NCBI GenBank assembly: GCA_023897205.1
Contig: JAHWDD010000003.1
Span: forward strand, 6,265,665-6,329,664
Origin: Exophiala sp. HKRS030
Taxonomy: Eukaryota > Ascomycota > Eurotiomycetes > Chaetothyriales > Herpotrichiellaceae
Direction: 5' to 3'
DNA length: 64,000 nucleotides
The translations under genes were made by a program, and so were the position numbers. Position 1 is the stretch's first letter, and each line of letters starts with the position of its first letter. The notes beneath the pieces were generated by a model. It did no database searches, was not told the origin of the DNA, and saw nothing but the letters and a program-made list of their open reading frames with translations. Shown here one piece after another: positions 37,782 to 49,587 of this stretch.

Positions 37782-40700
37782 ATGGACGGACATACAGATC
37801 ACCCCTCCGTTCCGAACGGTAATACCGTGCTTTACCGAGAACCCTTGAATCCTATCGACCCTCCAAACAGTCTCGGGCACAATGCAGCCGCCCCGAAAAG
37901 ACCAGAACCTCCAGTACGACGTTCACAGGGGGTGGCCTCCTCTCGAGATCAGAGCCCAATGGGTTTAACGACCAGGGATACAAGGTTGGACTCGAACGGG
38001 GTTGATGGACATAACAATGATATGAAAGGCCACAAACTCCTGAACAGTGCTTTGTTGCCTGAAAATGCCAATGAAACCACGAAATCACCCGATAATGGAG
38101 CACGCAAGTCCCCTTCGAACGGACCTGAGAACGCACGCAAAGCATCAGGGAGCGCAGGTCAGAGAGTGCCTTGGGGCACAACACCGGATGGATATAAAGG
38201 CATGGAATCTCCTTCTCATCCAGAAAATGTGCTCAAATTGTCGCCGGAGAAGTTACAAGACCTTACGGCCTCCCCAGAATCATTACCGCTTCGAGCTATT
38301 GATTCGACTGCGCAGCATCACAAAGCCAGACCCAGTCCCCTTCCTTCTGCACAGCTTTCCGATGTATTCACAGATGAAGGACCCGCGCCGGCGGTCGCAA
38401 TCCGTTCGCCTCTTCTTCCTTCAGCCGATATGGGTGACTCCAGGAGACCACGACATTTAACCATCGAGACTGGTGGCCGGCAGCGACATCCCGAGATCAC
38501 ACCTAGCCCAAGGCCCGGTCTCCTTCAGCGTGCCATCTCAACACCTGGGTCGATCAGAAGTCCTCAGTCGCCGCAGAAGGGGGAACGGGTCCGTCCAACA
38601 CTCGTAGTGCCCGACGGTTCATCACGCACTGAGGGCGCAGATGGAAGGCGATACTCATCGTCTGGACGTCCATTGCCCTCTCCAATGCCAACATCCATCC
38701 CTCTTCCACCATTATCACTTCCGACTTATCTGCAGCTGGAATTGTCTTCTCAACGGCCCTCACAGCTATATATTCACAGATCTGCTGCCAGCGACTTCCC
38801 CTATGAATCATCTCGTGCGAAGATTGAAAGGCTCATGAATTTCCTGTTACTCCCTCCACACCTAGAGGGCGTGCTTTGGTTTGGTATTCTGGCTTGCCTC
38901 GATTCATGGCTATACATCTTCACTATACTCCCGCTCCGGCTCCTGAAATCTATCTACATCCTCGTTCAATCCTGGACTATCAATCTGACGACTGAAGTTC
39001 ACTTTGTTTCCAGCTTTGTATACCAAGGCACTGGTCGAATGTGGAAGAGACGGCGAAGCAGCATCCCTCCGAATACAGGCCGGAAAGTGTCAGAACCAAG
39101 TGCCACGGAACCCAGGTCCACGCAGAATGCGTCGTTACAGACTCGCAGGCAGAATCGACATCATCGGCGGACAAAATCAGTTCCTTCCGCGCTGCTACCG
39201 GATGACAAAGCTGATCTTTTGAGAGGCCTTTTGATCCTCACCACCTGCACAGTCCTATTGAGACTCGACGCCAGCAGAATGTATCACTGGGTTCGTGGAC
39301 AAGCAGCGATAAAGCTCTATGTCATCTACAACATCTTGGAAGTTTGCGATCGACTCTTCTCCGCGATCGGACAAGATGTTCTCGAATGCTTGTTTTCTCG
39401 TGAAGCACTTGAGCGGAAACCGGATGGCCATAGCAAAATCTTGCGGCCTTTCTGGCTGTTTGTACTTGCTCTTGTGTACACAGTCATTCATTCGGTGGCT
39501 CTATTCTACCAAGTTATCACGCTCAACGTCGCTGTCAACTCATATTCCAACGCCCTCATTACACTTTTGATGTCGAACCAGTTTGTCGAAATCAAAGGCA
39601 CAGTGTTCAAGAAATTCGAAAAGGAGAATTTATTCCAATTAACCTGTGCGGACGTGGTTGAGCGTTTTCAATTGTGGCACATGCTTGTCATTATTGCAGC
39701 TCGCAATATCGTTGAGACTGGAGGACTGAGCTCTGGACTCAGCGCATTGATGAACGCGGCTTCTGCGACAGCGTCAGCGCCGTCGGCTAGCAACAGCAGT
39801 CTGCCCTTGACAGGTGCAGTTCCTCCTAGGTCAGCGAGCTCGATCTTACCAAGTTCTTTTACTCTCCTACCGGCAGTGGTCAACTCGATAACTTCGTATG
39901 CCCCGGCTGTTAGCCAGGTACTGGGACCATTTTTTGTTGTGTTGGGATCTGAGATGTTGGTTGATTGGTTGAAACATGCCTACATCAATAAATTCAACAA
40001 CACACGTCCTGCGATTTACGATCGCTTCCTTGACGTCTTGGCCAAGGACTACTACACGAATGCTTTTGGCGATCAGAATCTCACAAAAAGGCTGGGCCTT
40101 CCTGTTATCCCTTTGAGTTGTCTCTTCATCCGAGCAAGCGTGCAGACGTATCAGATGTTCATGGCGGCATGGGTTCCTTCAACTGCACCCAGTTCATCGA
40201 CCAGCCTGGCCAGCATATACGAAGACTATTCAGCAGCACGGTCATCCTTGCCTCTGAGTACAAGTGCAACCATCTCCAGGACAGTTGATGACATCATCCG
40301 ATCGATACCAACGGTGATCACAAAGTCCAGCATTGTGACTCACATGACGACTGTTCTCATGTTCCTTTTACTGTTTTTGATCTTGCTGGCGTGCAAGCTG
40401 GTCTTAGGAATGGTCCTTCTAGCCTTCGCCAGGTCTCGATACCACTCTATGAAATCACGGGAGAAGAACACTGTACACCATGTAGAAGGAGGCCGTCGGG
40501 TAGGAGGTTGGGGAGTGGTCGAGGTGGACGAGGACAAAAGACGGTGGATTTACGAAGACGATGCTGCAGGTCTCCGGGCGCTGAGAGAAAAGGAAGAACG
40601 AGACAAGAACAAACAGCAAAAAGAAAAAGAGAGAGGGCACGGAGTAGATGCCTTTGACAAAGTGAAACGATATGAAATGGTGGCCAAGAGGATATGGTGA
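37782..40700 (+). CDS. EMP65: TAPT1/Emp65-family membrane protein
   Basis: Unspliced, 972 residues. About 330 disordered Ser/Pro residues precede the conserved TAPT1 (DUF747) region, which starts near RAKIERLMNFLLLPPHLEGV. Hydrophobic helices follow: LWFGILACLDSWLYIFTILP, LLRGLLILTTCTVLLRL, LFVLALVYTVIHSVALFYQV and, at the end, MTTVLMFLLLFLILLACKLV. Family hallmarks are YVIYNILEVCDRLFSAIGQD, SNQFVEIKGTVFKKFEKENL and SEMLVDWLKHAYINKFN. Yeast Emp65 works with Slp1 in ER quality control of membrane and luminal proteins; vertebrate TAPT1 is linked to cilia. ER location is inferred. The C-terminal tail is highly charged (EKEERDKNKQQKEKERG). Confidence 0.92.
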   Translation: MDGHTDHPSVPNGNTVLYREPLNPIDPPNSLGHNAAAPKRPEPPVRRSQGVASSRDQSPMGLTTRDTRLDSNGVDGHNNDMKGHKLLNSALLPENANETTKSPDNGARKSPSNGPENARKASGSAGQRVPWGTTPDGYKGMESPSHPENVLKLSPEKLQDLTASPESLPLRAIDSTAQHHKARPSPLPSAQLSDVFTDEGPAPAVAIRSPLLPSADMGDSRRPRHLTIETGGRQRHPEITPSPRPGLLQRAISTPGSIRSPQSPQKGERVRPTLVVPDGSSRTEGADGRRYSSSGRPLPSPMPTSIPLPPLSLPTYLQLELSSQRPSQLYIHRSAASDFPYESSRAKIERLMNFLLLPPHLEGVLWFGILACLDSWLYIFTILPLRLLKSIYILVQSWTINLTTEVHFVSSFVYQGTGRMWKRRRSSIPPNTGRKVSEPSATEPRSTQNASLQTRRQNRHHRRTKSVPSALLPDDKADLLRGLLILTTCTVLLRLDASRMYHWVRGQAAIKLYVIYNILEVCDRLFSAIGQDVLECLFSREALERKPDGHSKILRPFWLFVLALVYTVIHSVALFYQVITLNVAVNSYSNALITLLMSNQFVEIKGTVFKKFEKENLFQLTCADVVERFQLWHMLVIIAARNIVETGGLSSGLSALMNAASATASAPSASNSSLPLTGAVPPRSASSILPSSFTLLPAVVNSITSYAPAVSQVLGPFFVVLGSEMLVDWLKHAYINKFNNTRPAIYDRFLDVLAKDYYTNAFGDQNLTKRLGLPVIPLSCLFIRASVQTYQMFMAAWVPSTAPSSSTSLASIYEDYSAARSSLPLSTSATISRTVDDIIRSIPTVITKSSIVTHMTTVLMFLLLFLILLACKLVLGMVLLAFARSRYHSMKSREKNTVHHVEGGRRVGGWGVVEVDEDKRRWIYEDDAAGLRALREKEERDKNKQQKEKERGHGVDAFDKVKRYEMVAKRIW

Positions 40701-41864
40701 TGTGTACGGAGTTGCATAGTGTCCCTTGCACAATAGGCACTCCCTACAAGTATCCGCACCCCGTATTCCATGCAAGATAGTTCGTACTCTGAAGTAAAAC
40801 TTGATCAGCGGCGTTTTGCGGTCTATGTTTTGGCTGCGGGCAAGATCGGCTTCATATCCATTCACAAACAAGCATCCGAACGGGCACAACGGGTTCCTGC
40901 ATGAGCCGATCGAAGGTCACGAATGAGAGATCGGGGGGCTGACGCGTGGCGTGTTTGAGGATTCGGATCCAGGGGAAGAAGAGACCAAACCCTTTGGGCG
41001 TTGCTAGATCGTTGTAGGCATAGTCTTGTCAATTCTTGTTTGAGATGGGCGGCCTTTGGAGCCTCCGGGCTCCACGTAAGCTGCCCTTGAGCCATTGACA
41101 TCTCATCTGATGCTGGGGTGGCTCCAGTTCAATCACTCTAGTCCCAGTAAAGCACCCATAACTCCCGTACAGTACACATCTCCAGACAAACCTCCTCCCT
41201 GGTCACGCATTCCCATTCACTCGTTCATCCCTTCTGCGCTTGCTATTCTCTTCTATTGTCCGTCCCAGCAATCAATCACTCTCCTTACAATTGTTGCATC
41301 AGATCCCTCGCTATTCGATACAACCAAAAAAATTCACCTTTCAGCCACTCCTTACTGTACCTCTCGGTTTCTGTCATTGTTCTCAACCAGGGTGCTCGGT
41401 CCACATCGAGCCCGGTCCATTCTTTCAACCCAGCCGCCCTTGTCCCTGTGCTTTTTGTCCGTCCGCAGTCAACCACGCGCACCCAGGCTCGTGATTGTTC
41501 CTCTGCGACGGAGTACTCATCCTCAATTCCTTGTATCCTCGTCGGTCCCAATAACCAAGGAGAATCGTTCGACGGGTTTCTCATATCAACAGTGATACTC
41601 CTGTCACCAAGGAATCTTTCAAGGAAGCAATGAAATAAAGCTCTTCAATACAAAGGCGAACCCAAGGCAATCGAGCTGGACTCTTGTCTCTGACCAGCGG
41701 CTGAGCCGTGCTGCAACACCTGCCACCAACATACACACGACCTGTGTTGAGAACAGTAAATACCGGCCACAAACCTGGTCATCCTCTCGTTGAATCATCA
41801 TCCAGTTCCTGCCCGGCCGCAGCTGACTGCGAGTTATCACAAAAACCAAAATACCACATTCATT
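40701..41864. other. Intergenic region with CT-rich leader of the Kch1-like gene
   Basis: 1.16 kb. The right half (about 41150-41860) is pyrimidine-rich and probably holds the promoter and a long leader. It carries only one-mismatch copies of the 9-mer (near 40706 and 41510). No gene supported. Confidence 0.6.
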
Positions 41865-43920
41865 ATGGGCTGCTGCGGTGGTGAAAGAGAAAAGTTCGGC
41901 GCCTTGAGCGCTGAACAGAAATGGGAATACATTGTGAGTGTTGGCCAGAGGAAGAGAAGTTTTATACCCTGACTGACCCGCTGTACAGAATCTTGAGGAC
42001 TTCAAATCTTCCTCGTGCTGGACACCGTTTGCCTATGGCTACCTCCTTGTTATGCTTGTCGTTTCCATATCCGTCTACGCAGTCGATACCTTTACCGCCA
42101 TCAACCTCCTCGCATTCGACCGGTGGGCTGGACAGATCAAACCAGAAATTCCTCTGAATATCTCGCGATGGATCTTTGCGGGATGTATCATCCTCTCTTT
42201 CGTTCTTCTAGTCTATCGGTGGTGGCGTGCGGTTAGAGTCATGAGACAAGGTGGCGTGGCTAAGAGTTATCTTGACCCGTTGGCGGTACGAGTGCAATCC
42301 ATCAGATGGGGACAGGGAAAAGGATGGAAACGATTCTTGGTGTTTGCTGAATTGACCAAGAGTCGGAAGGGTGCCGACTACGTTGCCCTCTTCACCTACT
42401 TTTCATTCGAGGCCTGGTTACGAATTGTGTTTGCCGAAGGTCCACGACAAGTTATCAATGCAATTACCCTCTACTCAGTCTTGAGGTTGAAGCTGATCCC
42501 GGTGGGCGAGCATGCCCCCAACGACGGACACTCTCCCATTGTCCAATTCTTTGTCAATGTCGGCATCCTAGCAGATTCCAATCACCTACAGGCCGTCATT
42601 TTGTTCGGTATGCTGTGGACACTGGTCATCTGGGTTATCTCAGTCATCAGTCTGATGGTGTCTGTGGTCCTCTATCTGCTTTTCCTTTGGCATCATATCC
42701 CCAGTGGCGATGGAGGTCTTACGGGTTATTGCCGGAAAAAGATCAATCGAAGAATGGAGAGGATTGTGAGAACCAAGGTGGACAAAGCGTTGAAGAAAGA
42801 AAATCAACTTCGAGCTCGACAAGAAGCCCAGGCTGCTCGAGAAGGACTTGAAATCAAGAAGCAACCTACTCTGCCCAACCTCAGCACCGATAAATTAGAC
42901 GCCTTCCCAGGTTTGTCTCGACAGACAACAATGACTACTCTGCCCGAATACACATCCAGACCAGGGACGGGAAGGAATAGCAACGAGTCACTGCCAACCT
43001 TACCAAATATTTCCTCTCGACCGCCAATGCCGGTGCGCACTGTCACGCATGGATCGACGGCCTCTTTTGAAAGCTTCACGTCGAACGCACCTTTGATGAG
43101 CTCCGCAGGAGAAATGGGCACGACACCAGACCGAGGACAAGATCCCAATGGTGCTTGGTATGGCAGACCATTGCCCAATCGAAATCCAACAGGGATGTCT
43201 CAGTATTCTCAGCGCTCATATAGCCCAGCCCCCAATCGACCAGGCACAGCGCAAGGAAATCGAAATGATCCTGGATCTTATCAAATGGATCCTCTCCCAC
43301 GACCTGGCACTGGCATGTCCAACCACTCTCTCCCGCGATACACTCCGAACAGTTCTGGAGCTCTCCCTTACCCAGATGATCGGAGCTCTACGTCATCCAA
43401 GGCGCCTTCGTGGTCTGGATCGAACTCCGACCCAGCTGTAGACAGTATGGGACGTCGTGCGCCAGCCGCTGTTGGACCTGCCTTTCCAAGCATTTCCGAA
43501 GAACGAGGCCGCATGTCACCTCTTCCTGGTCCACAATTTCGGTCGCAAACTCCTGTCAGAGGTCCAGAACGATCATTCACACCAAACGGACCACCGCCTC
43601 GAGCCATGACAGCAGGTGGTCCACCACCAGTCGACAGGTCTTTCACGCCTAATGGCCTGCCTTCACGGGCTATGACACCATCAGGTGGACCGACATTACC
43701 TCGACTACAAAATACATCAGGTGCAGGATACGTACCGTATTCGGAGGAACCACGTTCAATGACCCCTGCATCCTCGATACCGCCCAGTGCTACAATTCGT
43801 AGTGTTAATGAGCCAACAAGAAGCTATTCACCGTTCAGACCCCAGGGATCTGGACCACAAGGAAGAGCACCACCTTCAAGACAGGGTAGTGCAGTTGACG
43901 ATATCTTGGACCATTATTGA
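41865..43920 (+). CDS. KCH1: Kch1/Prm6-like low-affinity K+ influx membrane protein
   Basis: CDS = join(41865..41933, 41989..43920), 666 residues; the intron is 55 nt. The N-terminus MGCCGGEREKFG has G2 and C3/C4, suited to myristoylation and palmitoylation (inference). The family signature follows: WEYINLEDFKSSSCWTPFAY, an amphipathic start into the first transmembrane segment (GYLLVMLVVSISVYAVDTFTA). Later segments are WIFAGCIILSFVLLVYRWWRA and VILFGMLWTLVIWVISVISL. FLVFAELTKSRKGADYVALF and FEAWLRIVFAEGPRQVINA are conserved cores. The C-terminal ~370 residues are Pro/Ser/Gly-rich with repeated RSFTPNG and TPS motifs, likely phosphorylated. Yeast Kch1/Kch2 promote K+ entry and Ca2+ signalling during pheromone response. 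Confidence 0.9.
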
Positions 43921-44365
43921 CCGATCAACTAACCTGATCCCTGCTAATACTCCATATTTGGGCTCATGACCACGAATTTTATAATGATGATAAATAGCTA
44001 GCGAACTTGTGTGTGTGTATCAAGAGTGTCACAATCGATGCTTCAATCAATTACATTTGAAACTAAAATGATCGATTTGTCCGAGGATATCGATTCCTCG
44101 TTCAACCTTGGCATAAAATGATGTATACAGGTAGAACATGTAGTCCGTACAGATTACAATTGATCACCAGCAATGTGGTCTGACTTGAGCTGGATATTTT
44201 TGTAAGCTCTCCGATTGGTTAGAAACTGAAATGTACGGATACGAGGTTGTTCACAGGTAGATCCAGTAACAACGGTAGTCGGGTACTGCACCTTTTTCTT
44301 TCTCTCTTCTGTTTCATTCTCCTCTGTCTGCCTGCAGCATTGAACACAGCGTTGGCTTTCCAGTC
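43921..44365. other. Intergenic region Kch1-like/COX15
   Basis: 445 bp containing the 3' flank of the Kch1-like gene and the CT-rich COX15 promoter and leader. Nothing else recognised. Confidence 0.6.
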
Positions 44366-46258
44366 ATGCTGCCCGGCTCAGGCTTTGCGCGAGCTCTTCG
44401 CGAAGCCGCGCCAGGTTTGTCCAAGCGGTTTTTTTCCAACTGCGGTCATCCTCGCAAGGTTGAACAACATCTTCGTCGCCCGTTCACGCAGCAGACTCAA
44501 ACCTTGACGACCGCGGAATCTACCACGAGAACGGCCGCCTCCCGACGACCCTTCGTGCAAGGATGCGGCACACAGCAGCAGTCGAGCGTCAGTAGGAGGT
44601 ACGATGCGGCCAAGAGATTCGAGTCTACTCGCTTGTTCTCGGCCTCTGCAAATTCAAGAGCTACTCTACAAAAGACCGCGGCGGCGGCGGAGAGTGGTGA
44701 GGCTGCGCAGTCTAGCGATGGAGATGCCGCCGGGCAGAACAAGAACAACTCGTCGTCGTCTTTCCCGGATACGTCGTCCAACACAGTGGCGTACTGGCTT
44801 CTCGGTAGCGCCGCGAGTGTCTTTGGGATTGTGGTGTTTGGTGGTCTCACCAGACTCACAGAGTCAGGGTACGTTCAAGAAATATACGACAATGCTTATA
44901 CGCTTTTGTTGCTTTGCTCTGGCCTACACTTGTTTCGAATGACTAACAATTGGTTCTTCTTTTCCAGACTAAGTATAACAGAATGGAAACCGGTGACTGG
45001 ATCCCTCCCACCCATGTCCCAAGAAGATTGGGAATCCGAATTCGCCAAATACCGTTCGTCGCCGGAATTCAAAATGCTGAATTCGCGCATGACACTCGAG
45101 GAGTTCAAGAGTATATACTGGATGGAATGGATTCACAGACTCTGGGGTCGGTTCATCGGCCTCTCGTTCGTCCTGCCGGCCGCGTACTTCGTCGCCAGGC
45201 GGCGAGTGTCACGCAGCATGGCGGTGAGGTTACTGGGTATCGCCGGCCTGATCGGGTTCCAGGGTTTCATCGGTTGGTGGATGGTCAAGTCGGGACTCAA
45301 GGACGACTTGTTCGCCCCGGGCAGTCACCCACGCGTGTCGCAGTACCGGTTGACGGCACACCTGGGTGCTGCGTTTCTCTGTTACCTCGCCATGCTTTGG
45401 AACGGCTTGGACATTCTCAGGACGAACAAAATCCTCAAGGCTTCCACCGCGGCACCGGCCAGAGCACAAGGTGTTTTCGACACTCTCAAAACCCCCGCTC
45501 TCAGACCGTTCAAGCGGTACGTGGGTTTGTTGGCGGGGCTGGTTTTTATCACGGCAATGTCCGGAGGTCTCGTCGCCGGTCTGGACGCGGGTCTGATCTA
45601 CAACGAGTTCCCTTACATGGGTCTCGGTTTGACCCCTCCCAGGTCGGAACTGTGGGACAAATTCTACTCCCGCGAAGAGGACGGGAGCGACCTGTGGTGG
45701 CGCAACATGTTGGAAAACCCTAGTCTGGTACAGTTGGACCATCGGATCCTCGCCACCACGACCTTCACGGCCGTCATGGCCCTGTGGGCTTTCAGTCGAA
45801 CCGGGAACATGGCCAAGATCTTGCCCCGAGCCGCGAAGAAGGGAGTCCACGGGGTTGTGGGTTTCGTTTGGTTGCAGGTCACCTTGGGCATATGTACCTT
45901 GTTGTACCTCGTTCCCACACACCTGGCGAGCGCCCATCAAGCCGGCAGTCTGGCGTTGTTGACGTGGACCGTGGTCTTGGGAAGTCGGGTTTGGTTCCCG
46001 AAACAAGCGGCCAAGATTCTTGCTCAGCGTGCACAAAAGGCCGCTCTTCAAGGCGTTCAGGGCAACGCAGCAGCTGCTGCATCACCATCAGCAACTGCCG
46101 CAGCAGCCACAACGACGACGGGCCCAGTTTTGGCAGCGACAGTCGTGCCTGGCATCACGGCATTCGCCATGATGATGAGCAATCAAGCCGAAGGTGATTT
46201 GAGGGATCAACTCGTGTTGCAGCGGCAGAGGGGAAAGGAGGAGGTGGAACGACAGTAA
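44366..46258 (+). CDS. COX15: Heme A synthase COX15
   Basis: CDS = join(44366..44868, 44968..46258), 597 residues. The N-terminus (MLPGSGFARALREAAPGLSK) and following Arg/Ser-rich residues form a mitochondrial presequence. Multiple transmembrane helices carry the heme-ligand histidines: GGLTRLTESGLSITEWKPV, WMEWIHRLWGRFIGLSFVLP, YRLTAHLGAAFLCY, SLVQLDHRILATTTF and VPTHLASAHQAGSLALL. The enzyme converts heme O to heme A in the inner membrane for cytochrome c oxidase assembly. The 99-nt intron contains no stop and is a multiple of three, so the genomic frame reads straight through it. The spliced version is chosen because it alone restores the conserved TESGLSITEW. The C-terminal tail is Ala/Thr-rich. 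Convergent with KRS1. Confidence 0.95.
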   Translation: MLPGSGFARALREAAPGLSKRFFSNCGHPRKVEQHLRRPFTQQTQTLTTAESTTRTAASRRPFVQGCGTQQQSSVSRRYDAAKRFESTRLFSASANSRATLQKTAAAAESGEAAQSSDGDAAGQNKNNSSSSFPDTSSNTVAYWLLGSAASVFGIVVFGGLTRLTESGYVQEIYDNAYTLLLLCSGLHLFRMTNNWFFFSRLSITEWKPVTGSLPPMSQEDWESEFAKYRSSPEFKMLNSRMTLEEFKSIYWMEWIHRLWGRFIGLSFVLPAAYFVARRRVSRSMAVRLLGIAGLIGFQGFIGWWMVKSGLKDDLFAPGSHPRVSQYRLTAHLGAAFLCYLAMLWNGLDILRTNKILKASTAAPARAQGVFDTLKTPALRPFKRYVGLLAGLVFITAMSGGLVAGLDAGLIYNEFPYMGLGLTPPRSELWDKFYSREEDGSDLWWRNMLENPSLVQLDHRILATTTFTAVMALWAFSRTGNMAKILPRAAKKGVHGVVGFVWLQVTLGICTLLYLVPTHLASAHQAGSLALLTWTVVLGSRVWFPKQAAKILAQRAQKAALQGVQGNAAAAASPSATAAAATTTTGPVLAATVVPGITAFAMMMSNQAEGDLRDQLVLQRQRGKEEVERQ

Positions 46259-46918
46259 TCAGTGAGGGAAAGGTGGTGTTAAAGATGAGGAGCGGGTGAC
46301 TTTGGGGGGTTTCCCTTAGTCCGTATATATACTCTCTGCTTCCTTGCCATCACTCGTTGTTGATGGCAACTGTACGACTACTTTGATATCATGTCATGTC
46401 ATAGAGCAAGTAAGCCATGTTAAAACCCGGGAGCGTAAGGCCTTGAAAGAATAAAAAAAGACTCTTCGATTTCAATTCTCTCTTCTGACATATTGTTCGT
46501 GCCGCTGGTTATGCAAAGACACACACGTGTGTGATGGGACATGAGAAAGTTTCATCTGACCGTCTGGCCCCTCTCTGTCTCTTGTCTCTCTCCCCTTATT
46601 GTCTCGGTGTACATCATCACCCCAAAAAGGTTCCGGCTCCATTCCATGCCTCATCAACGTCTATAGCGTACAACTCGTATCTCATCCCAGTACGGTCTTT
46701 CTTGCCTCTCTTGTTTCTTCTCTCTCTCTCTTGGTAGTCTCCTTGAAAAGAAACCCCCACATGGCATCTCTCTATCCATCCACGCAAGATGCTAATTCTT
46801 TCCCAATATCTCTAGTCAGGTTTGCCAAATCCAGAGGGAGGCGAAGGTGAACTACTCTTCCCTTGAACAAGAGAAACAAGAAGGCGGTTCACTCGGTCTC
46901 GTTTACCGCTTTGATCAA
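46259..46918. other. Convergent intergenic region COX15/KRS1
   Basis: 660 bp of 3' flanks with CT-rich runs. No gene supported. Confidence 0.6.
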
Positions 46919-48798
46919 TCAATGCTTGACACTCACGTCCTCTTCAGGCATTGGCTCGATCCCGACGACTTCGGCGGCAAGTTGCTTGTCCTTTCCGGTG
47001 TTCTTCTCTTCCTTCATGAAGGGGAAGGCCAAAACCTCACGGATCGTGTAGTTGTCGGTCAGGAACATGACCATCCGATCGATACCCATACCCCAACCGC
47101 CCGTGGGGGGTAGACCGAACTCGAGGGCCGTGCAAAAGTTCTCGTCCACCATTTGCGCCTCGTCGTCACCTTGTGCCTTTTGGCGGGCCTGCTCTTCGAA
47201 CCTCAATCGCTGATCGAACGGGTCGTTCAACTCGGTGTAAGCGTTGACAATCTCCTTCTTGCACACGAAGGCCTCGAAACGCTCGCAGATGCCGGCCTGG
47301 GAACGGTGGTACTTGGCCAAGGGGGACATCATTTGCGGATGGCCCGTGATGAAGGTGGGGTTGATGCACTTTTCCTCGATGAACTCGCCCACCAACTTGT
47401 CGAGCATGCGAGCGTTGGTCTCGGGCGGCGAGCACACGACGTTGACCTTCTTCAAGAGACGCTTGAAGAACTCGTTGGTCTCGGCGGTGTGGAGCTGGTC
47501 ACCGGGGGGGAACTTCTCACCCGTCGCTTCTTCGAGGGCCGGGATCATGTCGATGCGCTTCCAGGGACGGGACCAGTCGACGTCGTACGTCTCGCCGGTC
47601 TGGGTGTGGAAAGTCGTCTTGTGTCCGCCGGTGACTTCCTTGACGAGTCCAGACACGAGCTCTTCGGTGCGGTCCATCACGTCATAGACGTCAGCGTAGG
47701 CCTCGTAGAATTCGCAGGTCGTGAACTCCGGGTTGTGCGTGAGATCGGCGCCCTCGTTGCGGAATTGCTTGCCTAGTTCGTACACACGTTCGATGCCACC
47801 GACCACGAGCATCTTGAGATACAGCTCCGGAGCGATTCGCATGAACATGTCGGTATCGTACTCGTTGATGTGTGTGACGAAGGGCTTGGCCGTGGCGCCG
47901 CCGGCGATCGAGTTCATCATTGGCGTTTCAACTTCGATGAAGCCATTCGAGTCGAAGTAGTTGCGGATGTAAGAGACGATCTTTGCCCGCGTGAGGAGGA
48001 TGTTGCGAGAGCGGTCGCTCATGATCAAGTCGAGGTATCGTTGGCGGAAACGAGTTTCCACATCTTGAAGACCAAAGTGTTCCGAGGGTATTTGATGCAG
48101 ACAGGGCGTGAGGAGGATGACTTCGTGCGCGAAGACGGAGAGTTCACCATCGTTGGGTCTGTTCTTGGGCGATGTCCGGCCTGGGTAGCCAATGACGCCG
48201 ATGATGTCGCCTCGTCGGAGGTGTTCATGTTGTGCTTCGAATGCAACGTCGCCCTTGGCCTCTTGGGCTTGACACATGATCTGGACCTTTGTGCCGGCTC
48301 CTCTGATGTCGTAAAAGACCAGCTTGTTGCCCGACGCTCGCTTGGTGTAGACTCTGCCGGCGACTCGGATCTCGACGTCTTTCTTCTGCTCTCCTGGCTT
48401 GAGGTCGGCATGTTCAACGAGGAACTTGGGGATGTCGGTGTTGACTTGGAACTTGTGAGGATAGGGGTTTGGGTTCTTGGTTTCTCGCATGCGGTTGACC
48501 CGTCCACTCCGGATCTCGAAGTATTGCTACGAAGGGGGTAGGTTAGCAGGCCTGCGAAAATGAGCAACGGAAAAGATGGACCAACGTTCGGGTTGAGGTT
48601 GCTTTCGTCCAGTTCTGCGCTGGAAGCCTTCTTCTCAGGCTTGGGAGGCGCGGCGGCTGCCTTTTCCTTCTTCTTTTCCTCCTGTTGTCTTTGCTTCTGT
48701 CTCTTCTTCAATTCCGACTTGGAGACTCTTTCGCCTGTGACCTCGTCGAGGTGCAGGTTCGCAGTTTCCTGCGCGAGCGAAGTGTTTGCGTCCGCCAT
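46919..48798 (-). CDS. KRS1: Lysyl-tRNA synthetase, class II, cytosolic
   Basis: CDS = complement(join(46919..48526, 48586..48798)), 606 residues. Exon 1 encodes a lysine-rich eukaryotic N-terminal extension ([20 protein letters not shown]) that aids tRNA binding. The 59-nt intron has an unusual GTTGGT donor but restores [19 protein letters not shown]. The OB-fold anticodon-binding domain follows ([21 protein letters not shown]). The catalytic core has class II motif 1 ([19 protein letters not shown]), motif 2 ([20 protein letters not shown]) and motif 3 ([16 protein letters not shown]). It charges tRNA-Lys in the cytosol. No strong presequence is seen at this start. Convergent with COX15. 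Confidence 0.97.
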
Positions 48799-49084
48799 GC
48801 TGGAGGATTCTCAGTCGATTGTTTTGTCAAGACTTGAAAAGAAGAGCGGAGTGTCCTGCGTGGTTAAACAATCACTGCTTGAGTCATTGGGGCCGTTGGT
48901 GGGATGGGATTTTGTCTAGAAGTTTTTGACTCAATATTTTTCACGGTGCGGCACCACATGACTCAGGGACAAGAAATCGGAACGCAGGCTCGCAATTGCT
49001 ATTTACTCTGCGCACCCGGACCAACCAATGTGTTTTAATGGTCGGTGTCTACAATACTGGTACCTAGTCGTGTGAAACTCTGGT

Positions 49085-49587
49085 CTACAGCATCTTCAAG
49101 CCCATGTTCACGCACAGTCCCCATATTCCAGCCTGCATCAACCAGAAACCCGATCCATACAGCCTGCCCTTGCCTTGTGCCTGTTGCCCTGCGATGTATC
49201 CATACGCATAGACGATTCTGAAGAATATCCAACCTGCTCCGAGTGCTGCTGTTGCTACAGGGTATTCGAGGCCTGCAAAAAGCATAGATGCAATAGTCTG
49301 AGGCATATTCTCCATATAGTTTCCGTGAGCTCGCTGCGCGCAGTTGAACTTGTATGATGCTTGATTCTCTTTCGCTTCCTGTGGCGTGGCATATGGGTTG
49401 GGATATGTAACTCGAGCTGGCTTTCGACAGATCCCTACGACGATGCCTTGGGCAAATGCCAATACCGGCGCCAGGCCTAGGGCCACGAGGACAACGTAGC
49501 TTGTCTGTCGTTAGGCGGTTATGAAACATTCGAACATTCCGGGAGAACTTACCCATAATTGTCGGGAACCGTAAAGGTGTGTGCCAT
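49085..49587 (-). CDS. MAPEG family protein, microsomal glutathione S-transferase 3-like
   Basis: CDS = complement(join(49085..49499, 49553..49587)), 149 residues, the usual MAPEG length. The 53-nt intron joins MAHTFTVPDNYG to YVVLVALGLAPVLAFAQG. The family signature FNCAQRAHGNYMENMPQTIA includes the RxHxNxxE glutathione-binding pattern. Four hydrophobic helices are visible: YVVLVALGLAPVLAFAQGIV, MLFAGLEYPVATAALGAG, FFRIVYAYGYIAGQ and LMQAGIWGLCVNMGL. The expected role is ER-membrane glutathione transferase or peroxidase activity on lipid hydroperoxides or electrophiles. The 271-codon minus frame over 49035-49850 is a shadow in another frame running through the intron. Confidence 0.93.

Noticed and set aside
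44950..45723. 257-codon plus frame and 273-codon minus frame over COX15
   Set aside because: Shadow frames of the GC-rich COX15 second exon, which has full family conservation.
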